Shown one piece after another: positions 10,955-21,785 of a DNA stretch of 64,000 nucleotides; position 1 is the first letter of the stretch; each line of letters begins with the position of its first letter. Source of the stretch: Leucosporidium creatinivorum (lineage: Eukaryota > Basidiomycota > Microbotryomycetes > Leucosporidiales > Leucosporidiaceae). The notes under the pieces are model-generated. The model did not search any database. It was not told the DNA's origin and was given only the letters and a program-made list of their open reading frames with translations. Location of the stretch: contig BCKL01000024.1 of the NCBI GenBank assembly GCA_001600635.1, positions 16,804 to 80,803 on the forward strand. The letters run 5' to 3'. The position numbers and the translations under genes were made by a program.

Positions 10955-11262
10955 GTAGGGACAAGTAGTTCAGGCGCTCTGTAGCTCACTCGAGCACCGC
11001 TTTCAGGTGAGCTCGTCTCATAGTCCGTGAGGCGCAAAGGAGGGGGCGACGTGTAGGACAGCAGAGAAGAGCTCTGAAGCGGCCGAGTCAGCAGGGAGCC
11101 AACTCTGCACTTGAGTGGCTCTTCTTCGCCCTCCTTGGCGCAACCCTGATGCACTACAGAACTCTCGCTCAGACCTCCCGCGCTGACGCTTTTCGCCCCG
11201 CTCTCTCCTTCCTTCCACCTCAGGACAGCTTCCAACCAGCTTCCACCACAGCAGCTACCACC
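10955..11262 (+). promoter_or_regulatory. upstream region of family copy A, conserved with that of copy B
   Basis: Blocks shared with 40141-40455 in the same order and spacing: GTAGGGACAAG at -308 (copy B -315), AGGTGAGCTCGTC, a pyrimidine-flanked CTACAGAA followed by CTCGCTCAGACCTC and CGCGCTGACGCT, and GACCAGCTTC or CAACCAGCTTC just before ACCATGGACCTCGTTCACCT. The CTACAG may be the acceptor of a 5' UTR intron. Conservation beyond the coding part shows the duplication included the promoter. Confidence 0.7.
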
Positions 11263-13422
11263 ATGGACCTCGTTCACCTCTACCCCATCGACTTTGACGT
11301 CTCCTCGAAAGCTTCGCTCGGCTCACTCTCGTCGCTCGAGCTCGCCCTCGTTCAGCTGCACCCGGACAGCACCCCTCCTCTCACTCACCATGCGAGGATG
11401 CTCTGGCATCACCGACGCTCCAAAGCTCAGCAGCACGAGGTCGAGGCGTTCTCGTCGACCAAGCTCGCGACAGCGCCGAGTAGGACGAGCGCCGAGGGAT
11501 CGACTCGAGTAGCGGATGGACTGCAGCCTCAGCTTCACCAGCAGCCTTCCTTCTCTTCAGCTCAGGCCGTCCCCCTCCATCGCACTGCGACCTCGCAACG
11601 CCCTCTCTCTCCCGCCATCGCCGAGCTCCTCAACGTCCTCGTCGCCGAAGCCAAGAGGGGCAACGACAAGCCTCTCGCGGGAGAGGTCAGTGCCGCGTGG
11701 ATGAAGATTACGAGGCTAGATCGTCAAAGCTTCCGAGACTGTGTCGAGCGCGCCGAGGACGAGGGCTTGGTCAAAAAGTGGACCGACTCGCGCAACCGAG
11801 TCGACTGGCTAGAGCTTCTGCCTCAGGAAGGTCTTGCTCGTTAGCGCGACACATACCTGATCGAAGGGAACCTAACCTTACGAGCTATCTTAACAGACCG
11901 ATCGCCGCCCTTCAGCCTCCTCGAAGTCGAACTTCAACTCGACGCTACCTCCAGCGCCGACTGAAGCCGTCCCTTCCCCCACCAAGTTCCACCTCGCCGA
12001 CGTCGAATTTCCTCTTCCATCTTGTTTCGAGACGCTCTCTTCGGCGCAGCTCCTCTGCCTCCAGTTCCGCACCGACTTCAAGGCCACCGCCGTCAACAGT
12101 AGCCTCGGCCACACGAACGCCGAGGAGGTGGCCGATTTGCTTCTCAAGCGTGCGACGAGGGACAGGGGCTTGGGGATGGTGTGGCGTGATCCTGAAGAGG
12201 TGGAGGCTCAGCTGGAGAGGGAAGAGGAGTGGAGGGCTCCCGCCTACCCCGGCCGCTCGATGCTCGACGACGACGGCTTCGGTTGGCGTCAAGATCCATC
12301 GCATCCGCTGCCGACCCCTCTCGACCGATCTCGCACTCCCATCTACCGCAACCGTCACTCCTTCTCGCCGAGCAGGAGAAGAGACGAGCGTTCCCGTTCC
12401 CCTCCTTCTCGCCTCCCGCCGTCGTTCGCCTCGGATCAAAGCCAACGTCGCCCTCCTCCGGCCACCTACCTCAGCTCGAGTAGCGATCGCTCGCTACCTC
12501 CCGCTGGACCACCCCTCCATTGGCGCTGCAGCAACGCAGCTCCGCCGGCACCCCCTCCTGCGCCGCCTCGACAACACGCCTCGACCTTCTACGGCCTCGC
12601 CGAGCTCCTCCCTCCCTCGGTCGCCAGCTCCTTCTTCGTCCTCAAGATTTCCGGAATCCCGCCATTCCTCCAATCGGTCTCCAACATCGTGACGGAGCTG
12701 CCACCCCAGCACAATCCCGACGGCGTCTGGCGTGACCCCTCCGCCGAGCAGCCGAGGGACGGAACGGTCGAGAGGTTCTTCCTCTACCGCAACCGCGATC
12801 AAGCGGAGGATCTTTTCGAGTACGTCAACCGTCCTCTCCGTATCGAGCGCGGGAGGAACTGGTGGACGCTGCGCGCCGAGCGAGTGACGGCGACGTTACC
12901 GCTCGCGATGCCTCATCTCAGGAAGGAAGTGAGGGAGCAGGTCAAGAGGGAGCTGGGATGGACCACGAGCGGGATGTTGGAAGGTGGAAGGGACCATGTA
13001 GGACGACACTCGGAGCAGCGCCGACGCCCTCAGCACGACCTCGTCGCTCAATCTCGACTCCCTCTTCCTCCTCGTCCTTCTCCTCCTCGTCGACCTACCC
13101 TCTCCTCCACCTCCTTCTCCCCTCCTCTCAACGCTCAAGCTTCGATACCATCTTATCCTCCTTCCACCCTCTCCCACCCCAACCCTCGTCTCCGTAACCA
13201 GCAGGACGACGAGCCCATCTCCCTTCGCGAACGACTCCCTCTCTCGACCCCAGCTCGGCGGCAAGCGAGTCGCCTCTCCTTCAACCCTACACGCCCAACG
13301 ACGACACGGAGGAGCAGGATTGGCCCCGCGCGCCTGCTCTCGACTCGGAGGAGGAGGGCGACGATGACGAGCCGGGTTCGGGCTTGAGGGCGCCCGCCGG
13401 GAAGAGCGCCGACTCGGGGTAG
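11263..13422 (+). CDS. unknown family protein, copy A (paralogue of the gene at 40456); possible frame problems
   Basis: I do not recognise a named family. Exon 1 (ATG 11263 to about 11830) encodes a 190-residue N-terminal domain starting MDLVHLYPIDFDVSSKAS and ending VDWLELLPQE, clearly homologous to copy B. Exon 2 continues with KFHLADVEFPLPSCFETL and QLLCLQFRTDF, also shared. A proline/arginine-rich segment leads to a fold reminiscent of an RRM (FFVLKISGIPPFLQ ... RFFLYRNRDQAEDLFEYVN ... WWTLRAERVTAT). Two oddities: exon 1 ends in phase 1 at the only plausible donor (GAAG|GTCTTG) while the homologous exon 2 begins in phase 0 at 11897; and the 3' end reads to a TGA/TAG near 13387 in one frame, whereas another frame gives a typical acidic tail (DSEEEGDDDEPGSG) ending at 13422. 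Unseen introns, a base error, or decay are all possible. A role in RNA binding is speculative. Confidence 0.65.
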
Positions 13423-13881
13423 GAGGGATGTTGGGAGAGCTTGAAGCGTGCTTGTAGGAAGGTGGCAGGACGGTGGAAGACTAGGAGTAGGGAAGGTGAC
13501 TCGGTAGAGACTTGTAGGACGGTAGGGGACAGCTGAACGGGTCGGTTCGACGCGTAGCTTGGAGCTTGAGAATCGGTACTTCTGCTGTACAGAATTTGGG
13601 GAGTATGTAGCGAAGTAGTACGATCTGCTAATCGCGAGTTGCTGCACCTTCGTCGGCAGCAAGAAAGGGCACAAGGTTTGATCGAGCTCAGACATGTCTC
13701 GACGACCAGCGGGCGCCTCTCTGCATCCGTCCTTCTCGTCGCTCTCTTTCGCCGCTACATTAGCTCGTATCGTGCTACAGCACCACTAGGAGACAGTAGC
13801 TCGTCGCTCCAGCGCAAGCTGCCCGCTGCCCCTTCAAGCTACAAATCTCCGTCGCCGTTGCTCCCGTCGCCCCTCCTCGAG
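13423..13881. other. intergenic/5' UTR region before the histidine kinase
   Basis: 459 nt without a gene. An open frame in phase with the kinase runs upstream to about 13639 but has no ATG before 13882. CTACAG at 13779-13784 could be the acceptor of a leader intron. Confidence 0.5.
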
Positions 13882-16800
13882 ATGGCGCCCTCATCACGAC
13901 CAACTTCGCCGGCTTCGATGCTCGGGACGCAAGATCTCGTCTTCGTGCACACTTCTGCATCCTCCGTACGGTCAAGCAAGTCCAGCAGCAGTCGGAGCGG
14001 CTCCCACGGCAGCAGAGCGCGTCCGGGTTTCTCGAGCTCCTCGTCAGACAACAACCGCTCCTTTGACGAATGGCTAGCAGCATACAGCGCCAACAAACTT
14101 GGACTCAGACCCGATCAAGTTCCGCCGCCCCCGCCAGCTATCCTCGCCATCCTACAAGAGGAAAAGGAGAAGGAGCAGGAGACGCGATCGTCTACACCAG
14201 CAGCAACTGCTGAGGGCGACGACGTTATGTATCTGCTCGGAAGTCGATCGCAACACTCGCTCAGCTCAACCCACGAGGAGCACTCAGAGGAGCCGCTCTC
14301 GGCGTTGAATCGCTTTCGGCAGCTCGGGCACCTTCAAGCTCCTGCGCCGGCCTGGGAGGAGGAGCGCCTGAAATTGGCCAGTAAATTTGGCTTGGAACAA
14401 CCTCGCCGTCGAGCAGCGTTGGACTCCATTTGCAAGATCGCCAAGCGGCACTTTGGGATGAAGACCGTGAGTTCTGGCGAGGAAGCGGCCCCTGACGCTG
14501 TGCTGACCCTGCCCTTTCATAGGTCGTCATTAGCTTGACGTTCGAGGATCACCAAGTACTCGCTGGAGAGGTCGGCTGGGGAGGAGAAGAGCCTGGTCCG
14601 GATACTCCGCCTCGGCCGCTGACTCTCGGGCCCGCTATGTGCACGCACGCGCTCATCTCGGCACCGGACCCTACTGCTAAGGACTCGACCTTCATCGTCG
14701 GGAACGCCAATGAAGACTGGAGGTTCAGCAAGAACGTAAGTCGGCGAGATCGCCTCTCGGCGTTCGATGCGCTCATCTTATCTCTCGCTGACCTTCTCTC
14801 GCTACAGCCCTACACGACCGGCATGGGAGGAGGTCTCGCCTACTACGCCGCTGCGAACGTCATGATGGACGTCGACGAGAAGGACCAGGTCGAGAAGGAT
14901 CTACCTCCGTCGCTCCCAGTCGGCGCAATCTGCCTCATTGACGACCAACCACGAGATCCCGACGCCTTCACCGAAGAGGACCGTTCCATGCTTCGGGAGT
15001 TCGCCAACATGATCGCCCGAGAACTCACCCTTGGCCACGAGCAGCGACATCGCGACGCCGAGATTCGCCAGAGCGACTTCCTCGGCTCCTTCCTCAACTC
15101 GGCCCTGGTCTTACCCGACAAGGCATCCTGTCCCAAAACCCCTCCATCTTCCGCGCCTCCTCATCTCGACCCTCGACCTTCCACCCCCGACAACCCTCGC
15201 TTCCCCTCCGTTCCCGGCGCCAACGCCTCGCCTGCCACGCACGCCATCTTCTCTCCCACGCTTTCCTCCGGCATCTCACCAAATACGACCTTCGCTCTCG
15301 CAACAGAGCAGCTAAATGCTCTTACCGACGCCGAGTCGGCGGCCATCTTCGACCTTCGCTCCTTTTGCGCACCCATATCGCAGGACTCGCCTGAGCTGGA
15401 AGCTCAGCAGCAGAGGAGACGGAACGCCAGCTTTTCGAGGGATCTCGGTGGGCAGGGAAAGCTGTACTTGATGGGTAGCTCGGGGAATGTGGACTGGGCG
15501 GAGATCGCGGGCAAGGAGCAGCTGTTGGGAGTAGTCAACGATGCGTTGACCGAGTACGATGCAGTGAGTCTCTGCCGTTGCTTGAGCTTGAGTGCTCTGG
15601 TTTTCGCTGACCACTGATCTCCGCAGTCTGCCACCGTCATCTTCGACAGCTCGAGCCGAGTTCAGCCTCTCGGCGCCGTTCTCCCCTCCCCAGTCGTCTC
15701 CACCGTCTGCCTCCCTCTCTTCGACGTCGATGGCACTCCCGCACTCCTCCTCATCCTCACCTCGACGGTCAAGCACTTTACCTTCGTCGAGTCTGACGTT
15801 CGTGAGTCGTGCTCTTCAGCCTCTTGCGCCGAGTTCGGAAGCTGATAATTGCTGCTTGACCAGGCTTCGCTCGCAACGTCGGAGCCATCACCATGGGATA
15901 TCTTCTTCGTCAACGCGCAGAGCAAGCAGACCGTGCAAAGCTGGCGTTTGTCTCGCAGATCAGTCACGAGCTGAGGTGAGTAGACTCGCACCCTCCTTCT
16001 CGCCCTACACCGATGTCCGTGACATTGTTGAGCTTTCACTAACGTCCCTACTACTCCAGGACACCTCTGCACGGCATCAATTCGCAAGTCGAGCTCATTC
16101 GCGAGTTCTCCACCCCGTCTCAGCTTCGCCGACTCGCGCCCCTCCTCGACACCGCCGAGGTCTGCCTGGAAAGCCTTCGCGACGTTTTGGATGACACTCT
16201 GGACTTCGCCAAGCTCACGAGCTCCAGCACCTCGGAGGAGGAGCGGCGTCGAGCTCATGCGCGCGCCGTCACGCCCACCAACCTGGAGCAGCTTCTCGAG
16301 GACGTCTCGAAGGCGACGTGGGTCCGCAAAAAGCGCACCGACCTCGTCTCCGCCGACGTCGCCACTCCAAACGCCTCTGGTCAGAAGCCACGGACGCCGC
16401 TCCCTCAAGTCGACCTCATCCTCGAAGTCGAGAAACGAGCAGCTGGATGGACCGGCCTCTTCGACCTCGGCGCTACCAAGCGAGTCCTTCTCAACCTCCT
16501 CGGCAACTCGCTCAAGTTTACTCAGCATGGGCATGTCAAGCTCTCGCTTCGTGAGCTTCCTCGGCCCAAGTCGCGCTCAGTGGAGGCCGATAAGAAGACG
16601 ACAATTCGCCTCGACATCGAGGATACGGGAATCGGGATGAGCGAAGAGTTCCTTCGCAACAAGCTGTTTACGCCGTTCGTGCAAGAGTGCGTCGCCGCTG
16701 TCTTTACTCATCTGTCGCGTCGCTGACGGACCTCGCTTCCCCTTCTCCCCTTCGCTCGTTCTTGCCTCCCCTTTTACACCGCCGTCACCGTTCTCCCCTC

Positions 16801-18049
16801 TCGCCCTCTCTCCTACATCCATACAGGAACTCTTTCGCCAATGGAGCAGGTCTCGGGATGAGCATCTGCCAAACCATCATCCGCCGAATGGGAGGAGAGA
16901 TCTCCGTACGCTCGGATCAAGGCCGGGGAACGAAGATCAGCATCACTCTTCCCGTCGACATGCTCGACCAAGTCGATCCTCAGCCTCCGACCCCTCTCAA
17001 CCTCAACTTCGCTTCCTCCTCCGGACCCTCCACCGCTCTTCCCACGCCCACCGCCAAGAACGCCGACCACCCTTCCCTCCTCCGTACTCGCATCATCTCG
17101 CAAGAGCTCGCGACCCTCTTCAATCCCGGACCAGCTCACCTCGTCCTCTCCTCATCACCCAAATCCGAGCTCGAGGCGCTCGACTTTAGCCAAGCCGTCG
17201 AAGCGGCGGCATCGTCTAAGACGCTCGTTCGCATGCCGTCGTCGAGGAGGCCACGGCGCGGGAGCGTGCTCGGACGATGTGGAGATCAAGAAGATCTGGT
17301 ACTCGAGGCGGCCAAGCTGGGGTACTCGACGGCGTTGGTGGAGGAGGGAGGCTCGGGCACGAAGCTCGCGAAAGAGATTGCGGCGACGATACCTCCGCAG
17401 GAGAAGGAGGCTCGCAAAGTGCGAGTACTCGTTGCGGACGACAATCCAATCGCGAGGAACATCTTTACGAAGTGAGTCCTCTCGAGCTTCTTCGATCTCG
17501 GCTCGGCTTTCGCTAACTTGTCCTCCCTTCTGCAGGCTCTTTACCGTCAAGGTCAGTACTCAGTGCCCCAGCAATAGGCTCTGCTACATCATCAACGCCT
17601 CCTAGCGGAGCTGAGAGGCCGCTGAGCCTTCCTTCGCCGGATTGGTTCGCTGACCTCTGCCTTCTGCACAGGGCATCCCCTTCGAGCAAGCCGAGAATGG
17701 CCTCGAAGCGGTCAACCTCTACAAGGCCGCTCACGACGCCGGCGCACCCATCGACCTCTTCGTCACCGACATCCAGATGCCCGTCATGGATGGACTTGAG
17801 GCCGCCCACGCAGTCCGAGAGTACGAGACGTCCCTCTCAAGCGGACAAACGCTCTCTGGGGAGGTTTCGGGCGCTCGAACAGTACCAAGATGTAGGATCA
17901 TCGCGTTGACCGGCCTGTCCAACGAGGAGGACATGAGGAACGGATCCGACGACATAGACTTCTGGGTCGTGAAGGGCGGCAAGTCGATGAGGGTCGTGCT
18001 GGATGAGATTGGAAGATTGCAGCAGGAGCTGGATTTGGCTGCCCCTTAG
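13882..18049 (+). CDS. cytosolic hybrid histidine kinase (GAF - HisKA - HATPase - receiver)
   Basis: Sensor kinase of a fungal phosphorelay, about 1,200 residues over roughly 9 exons, with no membrane segment. A Ser-rich N-terminus is followed by a GAF-type domain (KIAKRHFGMKTVVISLTFED ... GAICLIDDQPRDPDAFTEED ... MLREFANMIARELTL). The H-box ISHELRTPLHG is split by an intron between Arg and Thr (about 15975-16059). The ATPase domain shows the N box LLNLLGNSLKFTQHG, G1 DIEDTGIGMS, F box LFTPFVQ and G2 NGAGLGMSICQTIIRRMGG. The receiver starts KVRVLVADDNPIARNIF, has the phospho-acceptor Asp in LFVTDIQMPVMDGLEAA, Thr in IALTGLSN and Lys in FWVVKGG. The start is the first ATG in frame. The signal sensed by the GAF domain is unknown; output would go to Ypd1-type phosphotransfer and SAPK pathways by family knowledge. 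Confidence 0.93.
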
Positions 18050-18616
18050 ATCCGCGCGGAGGAGGTCGCCGAGGCGGCGCTGGAGCGAGTTCGGCGGAGA
18101 CATAGATCCTTGGCTATCATTGGCCGGGGCTGTAGCATTATAGACTTCTTTATTTCGTATCCCCTCCAGCTGCATTACATGTTGTCGACTCGGAAGCGAC
18201 TCGAGAGGTTTCGCTTCTTCGCCGAGCTTCGGCTTTTGTGAAGCTGAATGGAATGGGGAGCAGAGCTTCGGTTGAGCGCAGTGATATTCTGTAAGTGTTG
18301 CAGCAACTGTACGGAGCAGGAGAGAGTGCCGTGATAGCGTTGTCGTCCCGCCGTTGGGTGGGCATTGGGTCGCCGAAAAAAGGAGGCGCTCGCTTTCAGA
18401 TTGGCGTGTGGAAGCAGAGGCCATCCCAGTCGAATTGAATATCTGCTGTCTTCAAGCTCGTCTCCCCTGCGCCTCTCTCGTCTTCGAAAGGGGAGAGTCG
18501 GGGAGCAGTCCAGCTCAACCTCGCCGAACACACTCTTCTTGCTCCTACCATCACCTCGTCTCGCTTCTGTCGACTCGTCAGCACCCGGAAACTAGCCTGG
18601 AGCGCTACAGCACATC
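18050..18616. other. intergenic region between kinase and lipase genes
   Basis: 567 nt with no supported gene. Open frames on both strands here have no recognisable motif. The 3' end of the kinase and the promoter of the lipase must lie here. Confidence 0.5.
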
Positions 18617-21498
18617 ATGGCCGACCCACCGCCAACCTCGCCGTCCGACGAGCACAACAACGCTGTGCTCGCGACTCCCGCCTTCCTCAGCTCCCTACGC
18701 CCCCCGCCGCTCCCTCTGTGGGCAATCCAACCCGCTTCAACCGCTCTGACAGCTACCAATTACGGCCTGCTTGCAACCCAAGCTACGACGTCGATCGGCT
18801 TCAGCGTCGCCCGCGCGTCGACCTCGTTTGGCTTCTCAGCAGCTCGGGCGCTCTCAGGACCCCTTCTCAGTATACTGGACTACTCTCTCGGCACCGGCGG
18901 ACTCGGACCTGTCGCACAAGGCTCCGCAATCGCGCTCAACGTCGCCGAATCGGCCGCTTTGGCAGGGATCGGCCTTGGCGAGAGCATCACCAATCTCGCC
19001 CTCGGAGGCGCTGCATCGCTCAACTTGATGCTCTCCGAGGTGTATGGCGGTAACGACGAAGCCCTAAGAACGCTCGGAGTCTTCCTACGCCTCGTTCGGC
19101 GTGAATGGACGACTTCGCTCCCGACGGATCCTTATCAAGATGGAGGCCTCAGTCGATGGAGCTTAGCAGAAGTCGGGAAAGCTGCAGCGACTTGGGCCGC
19201 GCTACAGACCGTAACCGCCGAGGTGGAAGGTCGCCGAGTGGCGGACGAGTTGGAGGAGCTGGATCTGGCGATTTGGGGCCGAGGAACGCCGTTGGAGCAG
19301 GAGAGTGAGGTAATGTGGGAGGTGACGGAGGAAGAGCTGCTACAGGGAGGAGACGAGGTTATCGCGGCGCGCATTGGGCACGAGTCGGAGTGGGAGAGCG
19401 TCGACGCCGAGCGTCGAGATGGGTCCACCGAGGATGGGTTAGGCCGAGTTACGCCTGTCTCAGACGACGTAGTGAGGCTACATCTGCAACGCTTCTCTCG
19501 CATGGCTCTAGGCAGCTACGGAGGTATGGGCACTGTCTTCTTCGGTGAGTGCCCATTCGAACCCGGCCGAGCTTCTTTTTCGCTAACATCCAATCTCGAA
19601 CTACAAAGGCGTCAAGCTGCCCGATTCCCCATCCGGCCAGTCTCACTCTCCCGTCATACCTCTCACCGTCGACGCTCTGTCCACTCTCGCTCGCGAGAAG
19701 GAGGAGACCTCGGTCGCCGCCGCGTTCGCTCCCGACGCCCATCCTACATCGCCGTCAACCGCCGAAGCTGCCCTCGAAGCCGAGCTCGGGCACATAGAGC
19801 TCGATGAGGCTGCTGCTGAAGGAGCAGCAACCGAGACGACCGAGTCGGCGATCGACATCGACGAGGATTACGGTCTGCACGCTCCTTCAGAGCCTCACAA
19901 GCCTTTCGATCTATGGAGCTTGATCTCTGGGAAGCAGTACGTTGCTATTATACGATGATTTCTCTTGCCTCCGAACCTCCGGCTAATCAGTCCTCACCGG
20001 CAGCGACGAAGCCGTCCTCCACTCCTTCGCCGGCGTCGACGTCGAGTCGACGGCTCTCGACCTCGAGAGCTCGGAAGACGAGGACGACATTACTTCGCCG
20101 AGTGAGCTGGAGAAGAGGCGTGCTGCCCGACGGACTGAGCAAGAAGCTCGGAAACGCCGAGAAGCAAAGGGTCGCCGTCCACCTCGATTCTTCGTCATTG
20201 TGATTTCGGGTCTTCTGGATTGCATCTCCCCAATTTGAGCTGACCTCGTTACCCTGCAGACCGATCACCCCAACCGCTCCGTCCTTCTTGTACTTCGCGG
20301 CACTCTCGGCCTCGACGACATTGCTACCGACCTCGCCTGCGAGCCAACGCTTTTCGACTCGTCGCTGTACTGGGATAGTAGCGACAACGATACCTCGAAA
20401 GAATTTGCAGCAACGTATCAGGTTCATGGAGGGATGATGGAGATGGCTTTGGCGATGGGAGGTCGCGATGGACCGGTAACGAGGGCGGTCGCCAAAGCGC
20501 TGAAGAGGAACGAGAATTATGGTAAGTCTATACTCTCGCTGACCTCCGATACAACGCGCTGACCAGTCGCCTTGACAGACCTCTACCTCGTCGGACACAG
20601 TCTCGGCGCAGGTGTCGCCTCCCTTCTCGGTCTCACGTGGGCCAACATGTCGGGATTCACGACGAGCAGATCAGGTCTGCCCGAGGGACGTCGAGTACAA
20701 GTCTACGGCTTTGCTACCCCATGCGTGACGGATCCCAAGCTCTCAGTTCTGTGGTAAGCTTCGACTTTGCTTCTCACCACCGAGTAGACGCCGACGCTGG
20801 CTCGACCCTATCCTCGCAGTCGAGGCTTCATTCACAGCTTCGTCTACTCTAGCGATGCTGTTTCGCGCTTCTCGCTCGGTCACATCAAGGTGAGTAGCTC
20901 AGCTCTCCTCCGTTCCCCTCGCTGACCCTCTTCGGCGCAGGACATTCGCTCGGCAGCTGCATGGCTCTGCTTCGCCAACAGCAACCCCGACCAGGCCAGC
21001 TCGAACATCCTCTCACGCATCCTCGCCTTCCAACGCGGCAAGCTCGACCATGATCCTACGATGAAAGCAGAGGAAGCGAGCTGGGTGAGTCGCCTTGAGT
21101 CGCCTTGAGTCGCCGAGCCAGAGTTTCCGACTGAGTCTTCGTCCACCACAGTTCGCTTCCCTCCGTTCGGCTCTCGAGGCGAATCAAGGCTTCTCGGATC
21201 TGTTCCCACCCGGCGACATTCTCTGGCTCACTCGAGGCAACGACCTCACGCTGCCGACCGAGGATGCTGCTTCGCCGAGGGAGGGTTACAGGCTCTTCAA
21301 GGTCACCGGCAGGCCTGAGGTCGTCTTCAAGCAGATGCTGTTCACTCGGAACATGCTTTCTTCCCATCTGCCTCATCAGTGAGTCCCCTAAGACGATCTC
21401 GGCGCCGTTCTCCCTCCTCCCAGCGAAGACCGAAACTCACTCATTTCGCGTCGTATAGATACATGAACGTCATCGAACATGTTTGTAGCTGTGCTTGA
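18617..21498 (+). CDS. class-3 lipase, sn-1 diacylglycerol lipase-like
   Basis: Serine hydrolase acting on acylglycerols, roughly 800 residues with about 7 introns. The N-terminal third has alternating glycine/alanine-rich, moderately hydrophobic stretches (GYSLGTGG-like repeats around LSILDYSLGTGGLGPVAQ) which may sit on membranes. The lipase core starts with RSVLLVLRGTLGLDDIATDL, then YQVHGGMMEMA, and the nucleophile elbow YLVGHSLGAGVASLL. Splicing through 20759-20819 gives GFIHSFVYSSDAVSRFSLGH with the acid of the triad. The last exons give MLFTRNMLSSHLPHQYMNV, where His of SHLP matches the catalytic His region of DAG lipases. The final join (intron about 21379-21458) gives a TGA at 21496-21498. 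The long acidic insert before the core is typical of fungal members. The exact lipid substrate is unknown. Confidence 0.86.
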
Positions 21499-21785
21499 TC
21501 GTCCTCGAGCCGTCAATGTTGTATGTAGCCGCTTCCAAGGACTCCCACTCGCCAGCTGCGAAGAGAGCCCCTGGTCGCCGAGCTCGTGAAAGAGCCAGGC
21601 TCACGGGGGATATTCGCCGTTCTGCACAGAGCTATATCATTCTGCTTCCAGTACAGTCGAAGCTGCTTGGACAAGGAGCCACGATCGTTGGACTCTGAGC
21701 AGAATCGCGGATCGTCGCTTGCCCTCCGCCGCATCGTTCGTCTCGTCGCTACAGTTTCCTGGTTCACGCCAGCAGCTCGCACGAA

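Noticed and set aside
11945-12445. Long antisense open frame opposite family copy A
   Set aside because: Arises from the G/C-ending codons of the sense gene; no motif and the sense frame has a paralogue.
21085-21150. GAGTCGCCTT triple repeat as a microsatellite
   Set aside because: Only about three short units inside an intron of the lipase gene; too little to call.
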